From positions 434,001 through 498,000 of the forward strand of contig NZ_CANLYL010000003.1 of the NCBI RefSeq assembly GCF_947495275.1: a stretch of 64,000 nucleotides of DNA. Direction: 5' to 3'. The stretch is from an uncultured Roseobacter sp. Lineage in GTDB: Bacteria > Pseudomonadota > Alphaproteobacteria > Rhodobacterales > Rhodobacteraceae. The notes below the pieces were generated by a model. That model was not told where the DNA came from. It made no database searches and was given only the letters and a program-made list of their open reading frames with translations. The position numbers and the translations under genes were made by a program. Shown one piece after another: positions 50,565 to 59,393 of the stretch (position 1 is the stretch's first letter; the number at the start of each line of letters is the position of its first letter).

Positions 50565-51243
50565 AGATGTCGTGATGTCTCAGGGGAATTTTGCCCTGAA
50601 GGCCGATTTCAGCGTCGAGCCGGGACGTAAAACCGCCGTGATCGGACCTTCGGGTGCCGGAAAGTCCACCCTGCTTGGTGCGATTGGAGGGTTTTTGCCG
50701 CTACGCGGTGGCAAACTATGGTGGCAGAAGCGAAACATCACCCATGCTGCGCCGGGCGAACGTCCGATTGCGATGCTGTTTCAGGATAACAACCTGTTCC
50801 CGCATCTCAGCATCGCCAGAAACATCGGGCTTGGCATTCGGCCGGACCTGAAATTGTCGGCAAGCGATCAGGACCGCATCGGTAAGGCGCTGGAGAGAGT
50901 GGGCCTGCGCGAGATGGTAGACCGAAAACCGGGGGAACTTTCGGGCGGCCAGCAAAGCCGTGCCGCTTTGGCCCGCGTGCTGGTTCAAAATCGGCCAGTG
51001 ATCCTGCTGGATGAGCCCTTTGCGGCCTTGGGGCCCGCCCTGCGGCATGAAATGCTCGATCTTGTGCATGATCTGAGCAATGAGACAGGTGCCACCCTGT
51101 TGATGGTAACCCATGACCCGCAGGATGTGCGGCGCATTGCCGATGACGTGATTTTTGTCGAAGGCGGGCGGGCTGAAGCGCCGCAACCGGCGGCGGCGCT
51201 GCTTGAGAACCCGCCGCCAGCCCTGCGCGCCTACCTCGGCTAG
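50551..51243 (+). CDS. thiQ: Thiamine ABC transporter ATP-binding protein
   Basis: A 230-residue ABC ATPase: Walker A in AVIGPSGAGKSTLLGAIGGF, Q-loop in AMLFQDNNLFPHLSIARNIG, signature LSGGQQSRAALARVLVQNRP and Walker B in VILLDEPFAALGP. The start is GTG 50551 inside the end of thiP. It couples ATP hydrolysis to uptake of thiamine captured by ThiB. The stop overlaps the convergent ribH stop by four bases. Confidence 0.95.
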   Translation: MLKLEDVVMSQGNFALKADFSVEPGRKTAVIGPSGAGKSTLLGAIGGFLPLRGGKLWWQKRNITHAAPGERPIAMLFQDNNLFPHLSIARNIGLGIRPDLKLSASDQDRIGKALERVGLREMVDRKPGELSGGQQSRAALARVLVQNRPVILLDEPFAALGPALRHEMLDLVHDLSNETGATLLMVTHDPQDVRRIADDVIFVEGGRAEAPQPAAALLENPPPALRAYLG

Positions 51244-51683
51244 GCCGCCTTGGCGCGCAATGACGCGCGTGCTTTCAAAATCCCGAGTACCGCTGATGCG
51301 GCCTCTTTGCCCTTGGTCACAAAATGGGCGCGATAGATCGCGTTGTGGTGATTAGTTTCCTGATAATGATGCGGTGTCAGTGAAACGGATAAAACCGGCA
51401 TGCCTGTATCCAGACCGACCCTCATCAACCCGTCCACGACGGACTGTGCCACAAAATCATGCCGGTAGATGCCGCCATCAACCACAAACGCGGCACAGAT
51501 CACGGCGTCATAGTGACCGGTGGCGGCCAGATCGCGGGCCATCAAGGGCATCTCGAACGCCCCCGGTACGTCAAAAACCTCGACCTGTGAGGCAGGTATT
51601 TCCTGGGTAAATCCATCATAGGCGCGGTCCACGATATCCGCGTGCCACTGCGCTTTGACGAAGGCGAAACGGGTGTGTGTCAT
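51240..51683 (-). CDS. ribH: 6,7-dimethyl-8-ribityllumazine synthase, type II (RibH2-like)
   Basis: A 147-residue enzyme of riboflavin synthesis, joining 5-amino-6-ribitylaminouracil with 3,4-dihydroxy-2-butanone 4-phosphate. VDGGIYRHDFVAQSVVDGLM and VLSVSLTPHHYQETNHHN resemble the RibH2 type known from Brucella and rhizobia rather than the GATxHFDYV pattern of the usual RibH. AAGGAG at about 51693-51698 favours ATG 51683 over ATG 51689. It is preceded on the same strand by an FMN riboswitch and has no other rib gene beside it. Confidence 0.93.
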   Translation of the reverse strand: MTHTRFAFVKAQWHADIVDRAYDGFTQEIPASQVEVFDVPGAFEMPLMARDLAATGHYDAVICAAFVVDGGIYRHDFVAQSVVDGLMRVGLDTGMPVLSVSLTPHHYQETNHHNAIYRAHFVTKGKEAASAVLGILKARASLRAKAA

Positions 51684-51764
51684 GATCATGATCTCCTTTT
51701 TGGTCCAGACACGTCCACCCAAGGCGATCACGATCACACAAGGCACACTGGCCCGGCGTTTTCG

Positions 51765-51903
51765 CATTCTCTTTCATCCGGACTATGACCGTCGGCTCTG
51801 GCATCTCACCAGATCTGCTTGTCACCTCGCAAGAGGCCGCTCGCGGGCTCGCAGCCTGTTGCTGCATACCGCCGGTGGGGAATTTCGCCCCGCCCTGAGA
51901 ATG
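51765..51903 (-). promoter_or_regulatory. FMN riboswitch (RFN element)
   Basis: Read on the minus strand, the block has all RFN landmarks: TCAGGGCGGGGCGAAATTCC, CCACCGGCGGTA, AGCCCGCGAG, GATCTGGTGAGATGCCAGAG, CCGACGGTCATAGTCCGGAT and GAAAGAGAA. The closing helix pairs CATTCTC (at 51903) with GAGAATG (ending at 51765). It ends 81 bases before the ribH start and should shut off ribH when FMN is high. Confidence 0.97.
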
Positions 51904-51969
51904 ACCGTAACTTGCCAAGCCGCGCCAAAGCCTGCAAGAGAAAATGCAACACAAATCAAAGGCAGGTCG

Positions 51970-52602
51970 ATGCACCCGAACTCCGTTTTCCACACTCATG
52001 ACGATGCCGCCAACCTTGAATACGCGCGCGAACGCGCCTTTGGTGTGCTGGCGGTCAGCGGGGCAGAGGGGCCATGGCTGTCGCATATTCCGTTTCTGCT
52101 GGACGAGGATGGGGAGACGGTTTGGTTGCATTTGCTGCGCTCGAATCCGATTGCGCGGGCCTTGAAAGAGGCCGATTTGCCCGCGCGCATCGCGGTATCC
52201 GGGCCTGACAGCTACGTGTCACCCGATTGGTACGGCGTGATTGATCAGGTGCCGACGTGGAATTATGTGGCCGTGCATCTGACTGGAATGCTGGCGTTGC
52301 GCCCGCAGGACGAACTGCATAATCTGCTCGATCGCCAGACGGCTTTTTTCGAAGAACGTCTTTTGCCTAAAGCGCCATGGACCACATCGAAGATGTCAGA
52401 CGGCGTCATGGACCGGATGATGCGGGCGATTGTGCCCTGCCGTATGAAGGTCACGGGTGTTGATGGCACCTGGAAACTCAACCAGAACAAGCCCGATGAC
52501 GTCCGCGAACGTGCTGCCGATCATGTGGAAGCCTATGGTCAAGGTACCGACATTGCCGTTCTGGCAGCCCTGATGCGGGCCGCCAATGGACAGGGCCAAT
52601 AG
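51970..52602 (+). CDS. FMN-binding negative regulator family protein (PaiB-like)
   Basis: A 210-residue protein of the PaiB/transcriptional regulator family with a split-barrel flavin fold: LAVSGAEGPWLSHIPFLLDE, VSPDWYGVIDQVPTWNYVAV and MKVTGVDGTWKLNQNKPDDV are the conserved stretches. PaiB-type proteins are thought to bind FMN. It diverges from the FMN-riboswitch-controlled ribH, with 66 bases between the riboswitch start and its ATG. The biochemical function is unknown. Confidence 0.88.
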   Translation: MHPNSVFHTHDDAANLEYARERAFGVLAVSGAEGPWLSHIPFLLDEDGETVWLHLLRSNPIARALKEADLPARIAVSGPDSYVSPDWYGVIDQVPTWNYVAVHLTGMLALRPQDELHNLLDRQTAFFEERLLPKAPWTTSKMSDGVMDRMMRAIVPCRMKVTGVDGTWKLNQNKPDDVRERAADHVEAYGQGTDIAVLAALMRAANGQGQ

Positions 52603-52642
52603 CTCTGCTAGGGTCGCCTGAAACCCGCGAAAGGAAATGCCG

Positions 52643-53254
52643 ATGAAACTCTTCCACTCCCCTGCGTCGCCATTCGTGCGAAAAGTTGTCGTTTTGCTCC
52701 ATGAGTTGGACAGGGCAGATGAGGTTGAAATCTCGGATGTGACTTCGACCGCTTTCGCAACGGATGAAGGGCTGGCGGCGAGCAATCCGCTGGCCCGTAT
52801 CCCGGCGCTGGTGCGCGACAACGGCACGACACTTTATGACAGCCGGGTGATCACCGCTTTTCTCAACGATCTTTACGGCGGCAGGATGTATCCGACCGGC
52901 ACATCGCGGTGGGAGACCCTCACGTTGGAGGCAACGGGAGACGGTATCATGGATTCCGCGGTTTCAATGGCCTATGAGGCGCGATTGCGTCCTGAAGAAA
53001 TGCAATATGGCGACTGGATCGAGGCGCAGTGGACCAAGGTGTCGCGTGCGATCTCCGTTTTGAACGCACGCTGGATGAGCCACCTGTCGGGTCCTATAGA
53101 CATGGGTCACATCTCGGTAGCCTGCGCGCTTTCGTACGTCGATTTTCGGCATGGCGCGCGGAACTGGCGGGCGGGCAACGACGCTCTGGCCAAATGGCAC
53201 GAAAACTTCGATTCGCGGGCGTCGATGCAGGCGACATTGCCCCCTGTGGGATAG
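52643..53254 (+). CDS. Glutathione S-transferase family protein
   Basis: A 203-residue protein. The thioredoxin-like domain reads MKLFHSPASPFVRKVVVLLH, with Ser-Pro at the glutathione site, NPLARIPALVRDNGTTLYDS with the cis-proline, and SRVITAFLNDLYGG. The helical C-terminal domain includes GHISVACALSYVDFRHG. AAGGA seven bases upstream favours ATG 52643 over ATG 52637. The substrate is unknown. It is upstream of petA by about 200 bases but probably not part of that operon. Confidence 0.9.
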   Translation: MKLFHSPASPFVRKVVVLLHELDRADEVEISDVTSTAFATDEGLAASNPLARIPALVRDNGTTLYDSRVITAFLNDLYGGRMYPTGTSRWETLTLEATGDGIMDSAVSMAYEARLRPEEMQYGDWIEAQWTKVSRAISVLNARWMSHLSGPIDMGHISVACALSYVDFRHGARNWRAGNDALAKWHENFDSRASMQATLPPVG

Positions 53255-53453
53255 ACTCGCGCGGCGAATGATGATTTCAACGCAACATACGCATGGAATT
53301 CGCGAATTCTGGGCATGCCTGCGACGGTTTGCGCGTGTTTGGTCACTGGACGGCGCGTCAGCACAACGCTACATACCCGCATGAGTAAGGCTGCGTTTTT
53401 CGCGGCCAGTTTGACTTTTGGCCGATCATTGGCCCTGGAAATGGAGTAAACCC

Positions 53454-54014
53454 GTGTCCCACGCAGAAGATCACGAAGGCACCCGGAGGGATTTCCTTTA
53501 TTATGCGACCGCCGGAGCCGGTGCCGTCACCGCCGGAGCGGCCGTTTGGCCCTTGGTCCACCAAATGAACCCTTCCGCGGACGTGCGCGCCCTTGCCTCG
53601 ATCCGTGTGGACGTTGGCGATGTCGAGCCCGGCACGCAGTTGACCGTGAAATGGCTGGGCAAGCCGGTGTTCATTCGCCGCCGCACCGAGGAAGAAATCT
53701 CTGCCGCGCGCGATGTCGAATTGAGTGATCTTCCCGACCAGAAAGCGGAAAACGCGAACCTGAGCGGTGACGCTGATGCGTCTGACGAAAACCGCGCTCT
53801 CGACGAGACCGGCGAATGGCTGGTGATGATGGGTGTTTGCACGCATCTGGGCTGCGTACCTTTGGGAGATGCAGGCGATTTTGGCGGCTGGTTCTGCCCG
53901 TGCCACGGATCGCATTACGACACATCCGGTCGTATTCGCAAAGGGCCTGCACCGACGAACCTGCCGGTGCCTGTCGCAGAATTCGTGGACGAAACCACGA
54001 TCAAACTCGGTTAA
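53454..54014 (+). CDS. petA: Ubiquinol-cytochrome c reductase iron-sulfur (Rieske) subunit
   Basis: A 186-residue subunit of the bc1 complex. A twin-arginine signal ([19 protein letters not shown]) stays as the membrane anchor. The [2Fe-2S] ligands lie in [11 protein letters not shown] and [13 protein letters not shown]. The start is GTG 53454 with GGAG at 53443-53446; it gives the usual [14 protein letters not shown]-terminus. Between TM and cluster there is the long insertion (residues about 75-115) seen in alphaproteobacterial Rieske proteins. It is the first gene of petABC. Confidence 0.97.
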   Translation: MSHAEDHEGTRRDFLYYATAGAGAVTAGAAVWPLVHQMNPSADVRALASIRVDVGDVEPGTQLTVKWLGKPVFIRRRTEEEISAARDVELSDLPDQKAENANLSGDADASDENRALDETGEWLVMMGVCTHLGCVPLGDAGDFGGWFCPCHGSHYDTSGRIRKGPAPTNLPVPVAEFVDETTIKLG

Positions 54015-54026
54015 GGGAGACATCAG

Positions 54027-55355
54027 ATGGCTGGAATTCCTCACGACCATTATGAGCCGAAGTCAAACGGTGAAAAGTGGCTGGCCTCGCGCCTGCCCGT
54101 AGTTGGTCTTCTCTACGATACGTTGATGATCCCAACCCCCAAGAACCTCAACTGGATGTGGATTTGGGGCATTGTGCTAACCTTCTGTCTTGCGCTGCAG
54201 ATCGTCACCGGCATCGTGCTGGTGATGCACTACACGCCGCACGTCGATCATGCGTTTTCGTCGGTCGAGCACATCATGCGCAACGTGAATGGCGGCTACA
54301 TGCTGCGGTATATGCACGCAAACGGCGCTTCGCTGTTCTTTATCGCGGTTTATGCCCATATTTTCCGTGGTCTCTACTACGGGTCCTACAAGGCCCCGCG
54401 CGAGATCACATGGATCATCGGCATGCTGATTTACCTGATGATGATGGGCACTGCCTTCATGGGCTACGTGCTGCCATGGGGTCAGATGTCTTTCTGGGGC
54501 GCGACAGTTATCACCGGCCTCTTTGGCGCAATCCCCTTCATTGGTGAAGCATTGCAGACTTGGCTTCTGGGTGGACCAGCGGTGGATAACGCTACGCTGA
54601 ACCGCTTCTTCTCGCTGCACTATCTTCTGCCCTTCGTGATTGCAGGTCTCGTGATCGTGCACATCTGGGCCTTCCACACTACGGGCAACAACAACCCGAC
54701 CGGCGTCGAAGTGCGCCGCACATCGAAGGAAGAAGCGGAAAAAGACACGCTGCCCTTCTGGCCTTACTTCGTGATCAAGGATCTCTTTGCCCTGGCGGTT
54801 ATTCTGGCCGTGTTCTTCGCCGTTGTCGGCTTCATGCCGAACTACCTGGGACACCCCGATAACTACATTGAGGCCAATGCGCTGGCGACACCTGCACACA
54901 TTGTGCCTGAATGGTACTTCCTGCCATTTTACGCGATCCTGCGTGCCTTCACCGGCGAGGTCTGGGTGGTGCAGATCGCCTCCTTCTTCACCGGTGGTAT
55001 CATCGACGCGAAGTTCTTTGGTGTTCTGGCGATGTTTGGTGCGATTGCCGTTATGGCGCTGGCACCCTGGCTTGACACCTCTTCCGTCCGCTCGGGTCGT
55101 TATCGCCCGATGTTCAAATGGTGGTTTGCGCTGCTGGTTATCGACTTCTTCGCCCTGATGTGGCTGGGTGCGATGCCGGCAGAAGAACCCTATGCGACCT
55201 TCTCTCTGATCGCATCGGCCTATTGGTTCGCCTACTTCCTCGTGATCCTGCCGTTGCTGGGTGTGATGGAAAAACCGCTCGCCCGTCCGGAAACCATCGA
55301 AGAAGACTTTGCGGCACACTATCCCAAGTCCTCTGACGCCACGCCTGCAGAATAA
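54027..55355 (+). CDS. petB: Cytochrome b subunit of the bc1 complex
   Basis: A 442-residue membrane protein carrying both haems b and the two quinol sites. Haem-ligand histidines sit in [20 protein letters not shown] and [20 protein letters not shown]. The Qo-site motif is PEWY in [18 protein letters not shown]. Length and the extended C-terminus fit alphaproteobacterial cytochrome b, which is not split as in cyanobacterial b6. It lies 12 bases after petA with a GGGAG site. Confidence 0.98.
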   Translation: MAGIPHDHYEPKSNGEKWLASRLPVVGLLYDTLMIPTPKNLNWMWIWGIVLTFCLALQIVTGIVLVMHYTPHVDHAFSSVEHIMRNVNGGYMLRYMHANGASLFFIAVYAHIFRGLYYGSYKAPREITWIIGMLIYLMMMGTAFMGYVLPWGQMSFWGATVITGLFGAIPFIGEALQTWLLGGPAVDNATLNRFFSLHYLLPFVIAGLVIVHIWAFHTTGNNNPTGVEVRRTSKEEAEKDTLPFWPYFVIKDLFALAVILAVFFAVVGFMPNYLGHPDNYIEANALATPAHIVPEWYFLPFYAILRAFTGEVWVVQIASFFTGGIIDAKFFGVLAMFGAIAVMALAPWLDTSSVRSGRYRPMFKWWFALLVIDFFALMWLGAMPAEEPYATFSLIASAYWFAYFLVILPLLGVMEKPLARPETIEEDFAAHYPKSSDATPAE

Positions 55356-55369
55356 AGGAACACAAGATC

Positions 55370-56155
55370 ATGTTCAGAACATTTACGCTTAGTGTCGTGG
55401 CGGCTTTCGGGCTGGCCACGTCCGGTCTGGCAGCGGGTGGTGAAGGTCACGTCGAGGACTTCGATTTTTCCTTTGAGGGGCCCTTTGGCACCTACGATCA
55501 GAACCAGTTGCAACGCGGGCTTCAGGTCTACACCGAAATCTGCTCCGCCTGCCACGGCCTCAAGTTCGTACCCATCCGCTCGTTGGCTGAAGAAGGTGGA
55601 CCCCATCTGCCTGAAGATCAGGTGCGGGCCTATGCCGCGAATTTCGAGGTTTTCGATGCCGAACTTGACGATTTCCGTCCGGCGCTGCCAGCTGATCACT
55701 TTCCGGAATCAGGTCTTGAGAACGCTCCCGATCTGAGCCTGATGGCCAAGGCGCGGGCGGGTTTTCATGGCCCCTACGGTCTCGGCATCAATCAGTTCTT
55801 CAAGGGCATTGGTGGCGCGGAGTACATTGCCTCGCTGCTGACCGAATATACTGGTGAGGAAAAAGAAGAAGCGGGTGTGACGCTCTATGAGAACAAGGCT
55901 TTCCCCGGAGGCTGGATTTCCATGGCGCCCCCGCTTTATGGCGAGGACGTCGAGTTTGCCGATGGCCATGAGAACGACCTTCATCACATCGCCGAAGATG
56001 TCTCGGCCTTCCTGATGTGGACAGCAGAGCCGAAAATGATGGCGCGCAAGCAGGCCGGTTTTGTAGGTGTTTTGTTCCTGACGCTGCTCTCCGTTCTGCT
56101 TTACCTGACCAACAAGCGCATCTGGGCGCCTGTGAAGGGCAAAGAAACGTCCTGA
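55370..56155 (+). CDS. petC: Cytochrome c1 subunit of the bc1 complex
   Basis: A 261-residue c-type cytochrome. An N-terminal signal peptide ([20 protein letters not shown]) directs it to the periplasm. The haem is attached at [17 protein letters not shown] and the second ligand Met is expected in the C-terminal part ([15 protein letters not shown] region). A single C-terminal helix ([20 protein letters not shown]) anchors it. AAAGGA precedes ATG 55370. It ends petABC, 21 bases before a strong terminator. Confidence 0.97.
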   Translation: MFRTFTLSVVAAFGLATSGLAAGGEGHVEDFDFSFEGPFGTYDQNQLQRGLQVYTEICSACHGLKFVPIRSLAEEGGPHLPEDQVRAYAANFEVFDAELDDFRPALPADHFPESGLENAPDLSLMAKARAGFHGPYGLGINQFFKGIGGAEYIASLLTEYTGEEKEEAGVTLYENKAFPGGWISMAPPLYGEDVEFADGHENDLHHIAEDVSAFLMWTAEPKMMARKQAGFVGVLFLTLLSVLLYLTNKRIWAPVKGKETS

Positions 56156-56176
56156 ACGCCTCGGAAATTCTGAATT

Positions 56177-56214
56177 AAAAAAACCCCCCGTGCATTTGCT
56201 GCGCGGGGGGTTTT
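56177..56214. terminator. Rho-independent terminator, usable in both directions
   Basis: CCCCCCGTGC (56184-56193) pairs with GCGCGGGGGG (56201-56210) with one G-U pair and a seven-base loop. Rightward it is followed by four T residues and ends petABC. Leftward it is followed by seven T residues, a better U-tract, so it could also end a transcript coming from the right. Confidence 0.93.
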
Positions 56215-56417
56215 CCGTCTGCACCTTCTCAAGGAAGGCTAATGACAGACCCTGGGGAGAGTCAGAATCGGGTGGTTGGAGGCTTCACGGTTAGTTGGCA
56301 GCTAAAAGCTCTTTCGCCGTGATCTCATCCCTGTCCCATACCGTTAAATTCGTTTTTCGTTACCAACTTGCTGGCCTTGATATTCAAGGCGAATACTCGT
56401 TACCGGTCACCGCTAAT
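56177..56417 (-). ncRNA. Candidate CRP-controlled small RNA (hypothetical)
   Basis: The 370 bases between the petC terminator and the small gene at 56590 hold no open frame worth calling. On the minus strand there is a TGTGA-N6-TCACA site centred near 56458, a possible -10 hexamer TATTGT at 56429-56424, and then about 240 bases ending at the T7 side of the bidirectional terminator. A start near 56417 would put the site at about -41.5. The interval contains a perfect hairpin GCCTTGA/TCAAGGC (56374-56390). This is a prediction from signals only; there is no expression evidence. Confidence 0.25.
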
Positions 56418-56450
56418 AAATTAACAATACCTTGACGGGCGATCCCTGTA

Positions 56451-56466
56451 TGTGAACTGGATCACA
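56451..56466. promoter_or_regulatory. CRP-like palindrome TGTGA-N6-TCACA (site 1)
   Basis: TGTGAACTGGATCACA is a perfect match to the symmetric half-sites recognised by Crp-type regulators. It lies in the gap after petC, about 400 bases from the 3' end of the Crp/Fnr-family gene at 56866-57540, which lacks the cysteines of Fnr and so may bind such a site. Confidence 0.6.
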
Positions 56467-56589
56467 TTGTGGGAATTTCGTGCGATTTTTTCATGACGTG
56501 AAGCGGTGCAAATCGTGCCCAAATTGAACTGAGACACAACAGTTCCAATACGGATTGTGAGTTGAACAGCCACCTGCCAAATCCTTCTT

Positions 56590-56739
56590 TCAGAAACGTT
56601 TGTGGGTTTTGTCGACCATTGACTGAGCCACGCGAAATTCGCGGTCAGTCTCTACCAGCCACGCAATCATCGCCTTGACCGGAGACGGTTTTGGCGGTTT
56701 GCGGGTTGCGTCGATTGGTGTCTTGTTAGGCCGTTCCAT
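56590..56739 (-). CDS. Small hypothetical protein (49 residues)
   Basis: A 49-codon reading frame from ATG 56739 to TGA 56590. The product has a basic, proline-rich start (RKPPKPSPVKAMIAWL) followed by an amphipathic helix VETDREFRVAQSMVDKTHKR. A GGG ribosome site lies eight bases before the ATG. It is in the same direction as, and 126 bases after, the Crp/Fnr-family gene. A CRP-like palindrome at 56842-56857 and a TATAGG hexamer at 56800-56795 suggest its own promoter. The function is unknown; coding status rests on the ribosome site and composition. Confidence 0.5.
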   Translation of the reverse strand: MERPNKTPIDATRKPPKPSPVKAMIAWLVETDREFRVAQSMVDKTHKRF

Positions 56740-56841
56740 TTTAATATCCCTTTTGTGCCTTTCCCGGAAATCGCCGGGGGTGTTGGATCAGAGCCCTATA
56801 CCTCTGATGCTCCCAACATGGCGCAAAAACGAATCAACGTC

Positions 56842-56857
56842 TGTGAAACGGGTCACA
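56842..56857. promoter_or_regulatory. CRP-like palindrome TGTGA-N6-TCACA (site 2)
   Basis: TGTGAAACGGGTCACA is a second perfect TGTGA-N6-TCACA palindrome, just after the stop of the Crp/Fnr-family gene. If TATAGG at 56800-56795 is a -10 element, the site centre is about 62 bases upstream of the start of transcription of the small gene, the class I position of Crp activation. Confidence 0.6.
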
Positions 56858-56865
56858 TGCCGCAA

Positions 56866-57540
56866 TTAAATCTGGTGTAAATCTGCCATGACCTGCAGGG
56901 CGTCGCGGTCGAGCACCTGAACCCCGCCGCGCGTGGATTCAATGACCCCTGCGCGTTTCCAAAGTGACAGGGTCTTGGACACCGCCTCCCGCGTTGCGCC
57001 GACAAATTCCGCAAGCTCGGATTGTGACAGGGTCAGCGTCGAAAGATGGTCCGAGCCATCTACCGTGAGGTAGAGTATCTTGCGCGCCAATCGCGCAGGC
57101 ATTGGCAGGAAGACCTGCTCATTCAACTGGCTGCTCATCCAGCGCATGCGCTCTCCGGCCAATTGGATCATGTCAATGCCCAGGTCCGGGGCTTCGCGGA
57201 TGGCGCGCAGCATATCAGCGTTTTTGACGCCTCTGAGACGGGACTTCTCGATTGCCGTGACAGTTGCGGTGCGCGTCCCAGGATCGAAAAGCGCTATTTC
57301 CCCGAACAATGCACCAGGGCGCATCACGTCCAATGAAAGCTTGCGCCCTTCCCGAGACAGCACGCTGAACTCCAAAGAACCTGATACAATTGCGTAGAGC
57401 GTATCTCCAATGTCTCCCTGCTCGAAGAGCACTTCTCCTTCGTCCAGCGCGACCTCTGTGGCGACCGATGCGAGGAGTTCGGACAGATTCTTGGATGCGT
57501 GGGCAAGAAATCCCGTGTTCGGCAATGTAACTGTATCCAT
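56866..57540 (-). CDS. Crp/Fnr-family regulator without Fnr cysteines
   Basis: A 224-residue protein with a cyclic-nucleotide-binding-like domain (LDEGEVLFEQGDIGDTLYAI, PGALFGEIALFDPGTRTATV) and a C-terminal winged helix (LTLSQSELAEFVGATREAVS, KTLSLWKRAGVIESTRGGVQ). There is no cysteine, so it is neither an oxygen-sensing Fnr nor a cysteine-haem type; a cyclic nucleotide or another small ligand is likely. The GEIALFDPGTRTATVTA segment holds the phosphate-binding-cassette position. Two perfect CRP-like palindromes lie within 415 bases downstream. Confidence 0.9.
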   Translation of the reverse strand: MDTVTLPNTGFLAHASKNLSELLASVATEVALDEGEVLFEQGDIGDTLYAIVSGSLEFSVLSREGRKLSLDVMRPGALFGEIALFDPGTRTATVTAIEKSRLRGVKNADMLRAIREAPDLGIDMIQLAGERMRWMSSQLNEQVFLPMPARLARKILYLTVDGSDHLSTLTLSQSELAEFVGATREAVSKTLSLWKRAGVIESTRGGVQVLDRDALQVMADLHQI

Positions 57541-57688
57541 TTCGGACCTTTCCCAATTCCGGTCACCCGACTGTCAAGACGGGCAAGCGTAGCCTGCGCA
57601 TGCGCCAGTTTCAATCATAACGGGCATCACCGTTAATTCTGATGGCGCATTTGTTGGAGGAGAGAAACCAGAAGGCATCGAAAAAAGG

Positions 57689-58048
57689 TCAGCGATGAAA
57701 CCCGCTGATCCGCGCATCAAATGTGGCACCCAATCCGGCCAGAGCGGCGCGAACCTCATCATTTGAAGGTCCATAGACAGTGAACCGCACCGCCTCAAAG
57801 GTCGCAAAAAACCGATCTGCGAATTTTTCGCCGAAATTGCCCAGATGAACCATGACGGCCGCATTGTCAGCATAGCGCTCCAGCACGGTGCAGCGCGTTT
57901 TGTCGGCATTCACGTAGTACTCGTAAGTCAAAGCGCCCGGTTCAGTTTCACGAGTGGCCGCAACCATCTCTTCAACCAGGGGCTGGACTGCATCCCCTTT
58001 ACCGTCCTGGATATTCATTTCCAGAACCCATTCTATGTGATCTTCCAA
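57689..58048 (-). CDS. Antibiotic biosynthesis monooxygenase (ABM)-fold protein
   Basis: A 119-residue protein with a dimeric alpha-beta barrel pattern: VLEMNIQDGKGDAVQPLVEE opens the domain, EPGALTYEYYVNADKTRCTV and LERYADNAAVMVHLGNFGEK follow. Such proteins act on quinones or aromatic compounds, or have unknown roles. TTG 58048 has GGAG seven bases upstream and is the preferred start; ATG 58087 would add 13 residues. It is a single leftward gene between the Crp/Fnr-family gene and mtaB. Confidence 0.7.
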   Translation of the reverse strand: MEDHIEWVLEMNIQDGKGDAVQPLVEEMVAATRETEPGALTYEYYVNADKTRCTVLERYADNAAVMVHLGNFGEKFADRFFATFEAVRFTVYGPSNDEVRAALAGLGATFDARISGFHR

Positions 58049-58139
58049 GTCACCTCTCCCACAAGGTGCTTTCAGAGTAACGATCAACGCCTTCGATTGT
58101 CACGTCATTTCTAGGGATCAGCTACACAAGACCGTGCGT

Positions 58140-59393
58140 TCATGCCAGAAGAACGTTGTCGCGACCGCCTGTGATCGTCAGATCAACGATCTGTCCTGTC
58201 GGCTGTGGCTCTGAAACACGGACTTCGCAAAACTGTTCTGTACGTCCCATATGGGGCGCTTCCATGAGGATTTTATGAGAGCGTCCCAACTGGGCCGTAA
58301 CATGTTGCTCCACCTGCGTGGTACCTGCCGCTCGCAACCGGGCAGCACGCTCCTTGATCGCCTTGCCCTCTACGGCAGGCATTCGCGCTGCTGGAGTGCC
58401 GGGACGAGGCGAATAGGGGAACACATGCAGCCATGTGAGATCACATTCTTTCACCAGGGCCAGCGAGTTCTCAAACATCGCTTCAGTCTCGGTCGGGAAA
58501 CCGGCGATTATATCTGCACCAAAGGTCATATCGGGGCGCAGCTTGCGCGCCTCTTGTGAAAATCTGATCGCATCGTCGCGAAGGTGACGCCGTTTCATGC
58601 GTTTGAGGATCAAGTCATCCCCGTGCTGCAGCGATAAATGCAAATGCGGCATTAGCCGGGGTTCCGTGGCGATGGCCTGCATCAGGTTTTCATCAACTTC
58701 GATGCTGTCAATGGAACTGATGCGCAACCTCTGAAGGTCTGGCACCAATCGCAGAATGCGCATCACCAGATCACCGAGTTTGGGTTCTGCCGGCAGGTCC
58801 GCTCCCCAGCTTGTCAAATCGACGCCGGTCAGGACAACCTCGTTATAGCCTTTGTCGACCAGCCGCTTGATCTGATCGACCACAACGCCAGCAGGAACTG
58901 ATCGCGAATTTCCACGCCCGTAGGGAATGATACAGAAGGTGCACCTATGATCGCACCCATTTTGCACCTGTACATACGCGCGGCTGCGGGTGCCGAACCC
59001 ATCGATAAGATGACCGGCTGTCTCGGTAACAGACATGATGTCATCCACCTGAACGGCCTCGGTTTGACCTATGAAATCGGTTGCCAGCCCTTGCCAGGTT
59101 GAATTCTGCATCTTCTCGGTGTTGCCGATCACCGCGTCTACTTCTTCCATTTGGGCAAAGGTTTCAGGCTCTGTCTGGGCGGCGCAGCCAGTGACGATCA
59201 GGCGTGCATCAGGATGCGTGCGGCGTAGTTTGCGAATATCCTGACGGGCTTTGCGCACGGCCTCGGCGGTCACGGCACAGGTATTCACGATCACCGCGTT
59301 CCTGAGGCCGGCAGCTTCGGCAAGCTCCTTCATCGCCTCGGTCTCATAGGCGTTCAGACGGCAGCCCATCGTTGAGAAAACGGGGGCGTTCAT
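58140..59393 (-). CDS. mtaB: tRNA t6A37 methylthiotransferase MtaB
   Basis: A 417-residue radical SAM enzyme that turns t6A37 into ms2t6A37 in tRNA. The N-terminal UPF0004 domain has the cysteines of the second cluster in [37 protein letters not shown] and [14 protein letters not shown]. The radical SAM triad is [22 protein letters not shown]-terminal TRAM-like part is short. The ATG overlaps the dapF stop as ATGA. The typical MtaB length and NxYE motif separate it from MiaB and RimO. Confidence 0.95.
   Translation of the reverse strand: MNAPVFSTMGCRLNAYETEAMKELAEAAGLRNAVIVNTCAVTAEAVRKARQDIRKLRRTHPDARLIVTGCAAQTEPETFAQMEEVDAVIGNTEKMQNSTWQGLATDFIGQTEAVQVDDIMSVTETAGHLIDGFGTRSRAYVQVQNGCDHRCTFCIIPYGRGNSRSVPAGVVVDQIKRLVDKGYNEVVLTGVDLTSWGADLPAEPKLGDLVMRILRLVPDLQRLRISSIDSIEVDENLMQAIATEPRLMPHLHLSLQHGDDLILKRMKRRHLRDDAIRFSQEARKLRPDMTFGADIIAGFPTETEAMFENSLALVKECDLTWLHVFPYSPRPGTPAARMPAVEGKAIKERAARLRAAGTTQVEQHVTAQLGRSHKILMEAPHMGRTEQFCEVRVSEPQPTGQIVDLTITGGRDNVLLA

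Noticed and set aside
54177-55319. Minus-strand 380-codon frame opposite petB
   Set aside because: Composition (His, Arg, Gln rich) and lack of motifs mark it as a shadow of the cytochrome b gene.
56374-56390. TTGATATTCAA as an Fnr box
   Set aside because: The spacing is 11 bases and lacks the four-base gap of TTGAT-N4-ATCAA; it is better read as an RNA hairpin.
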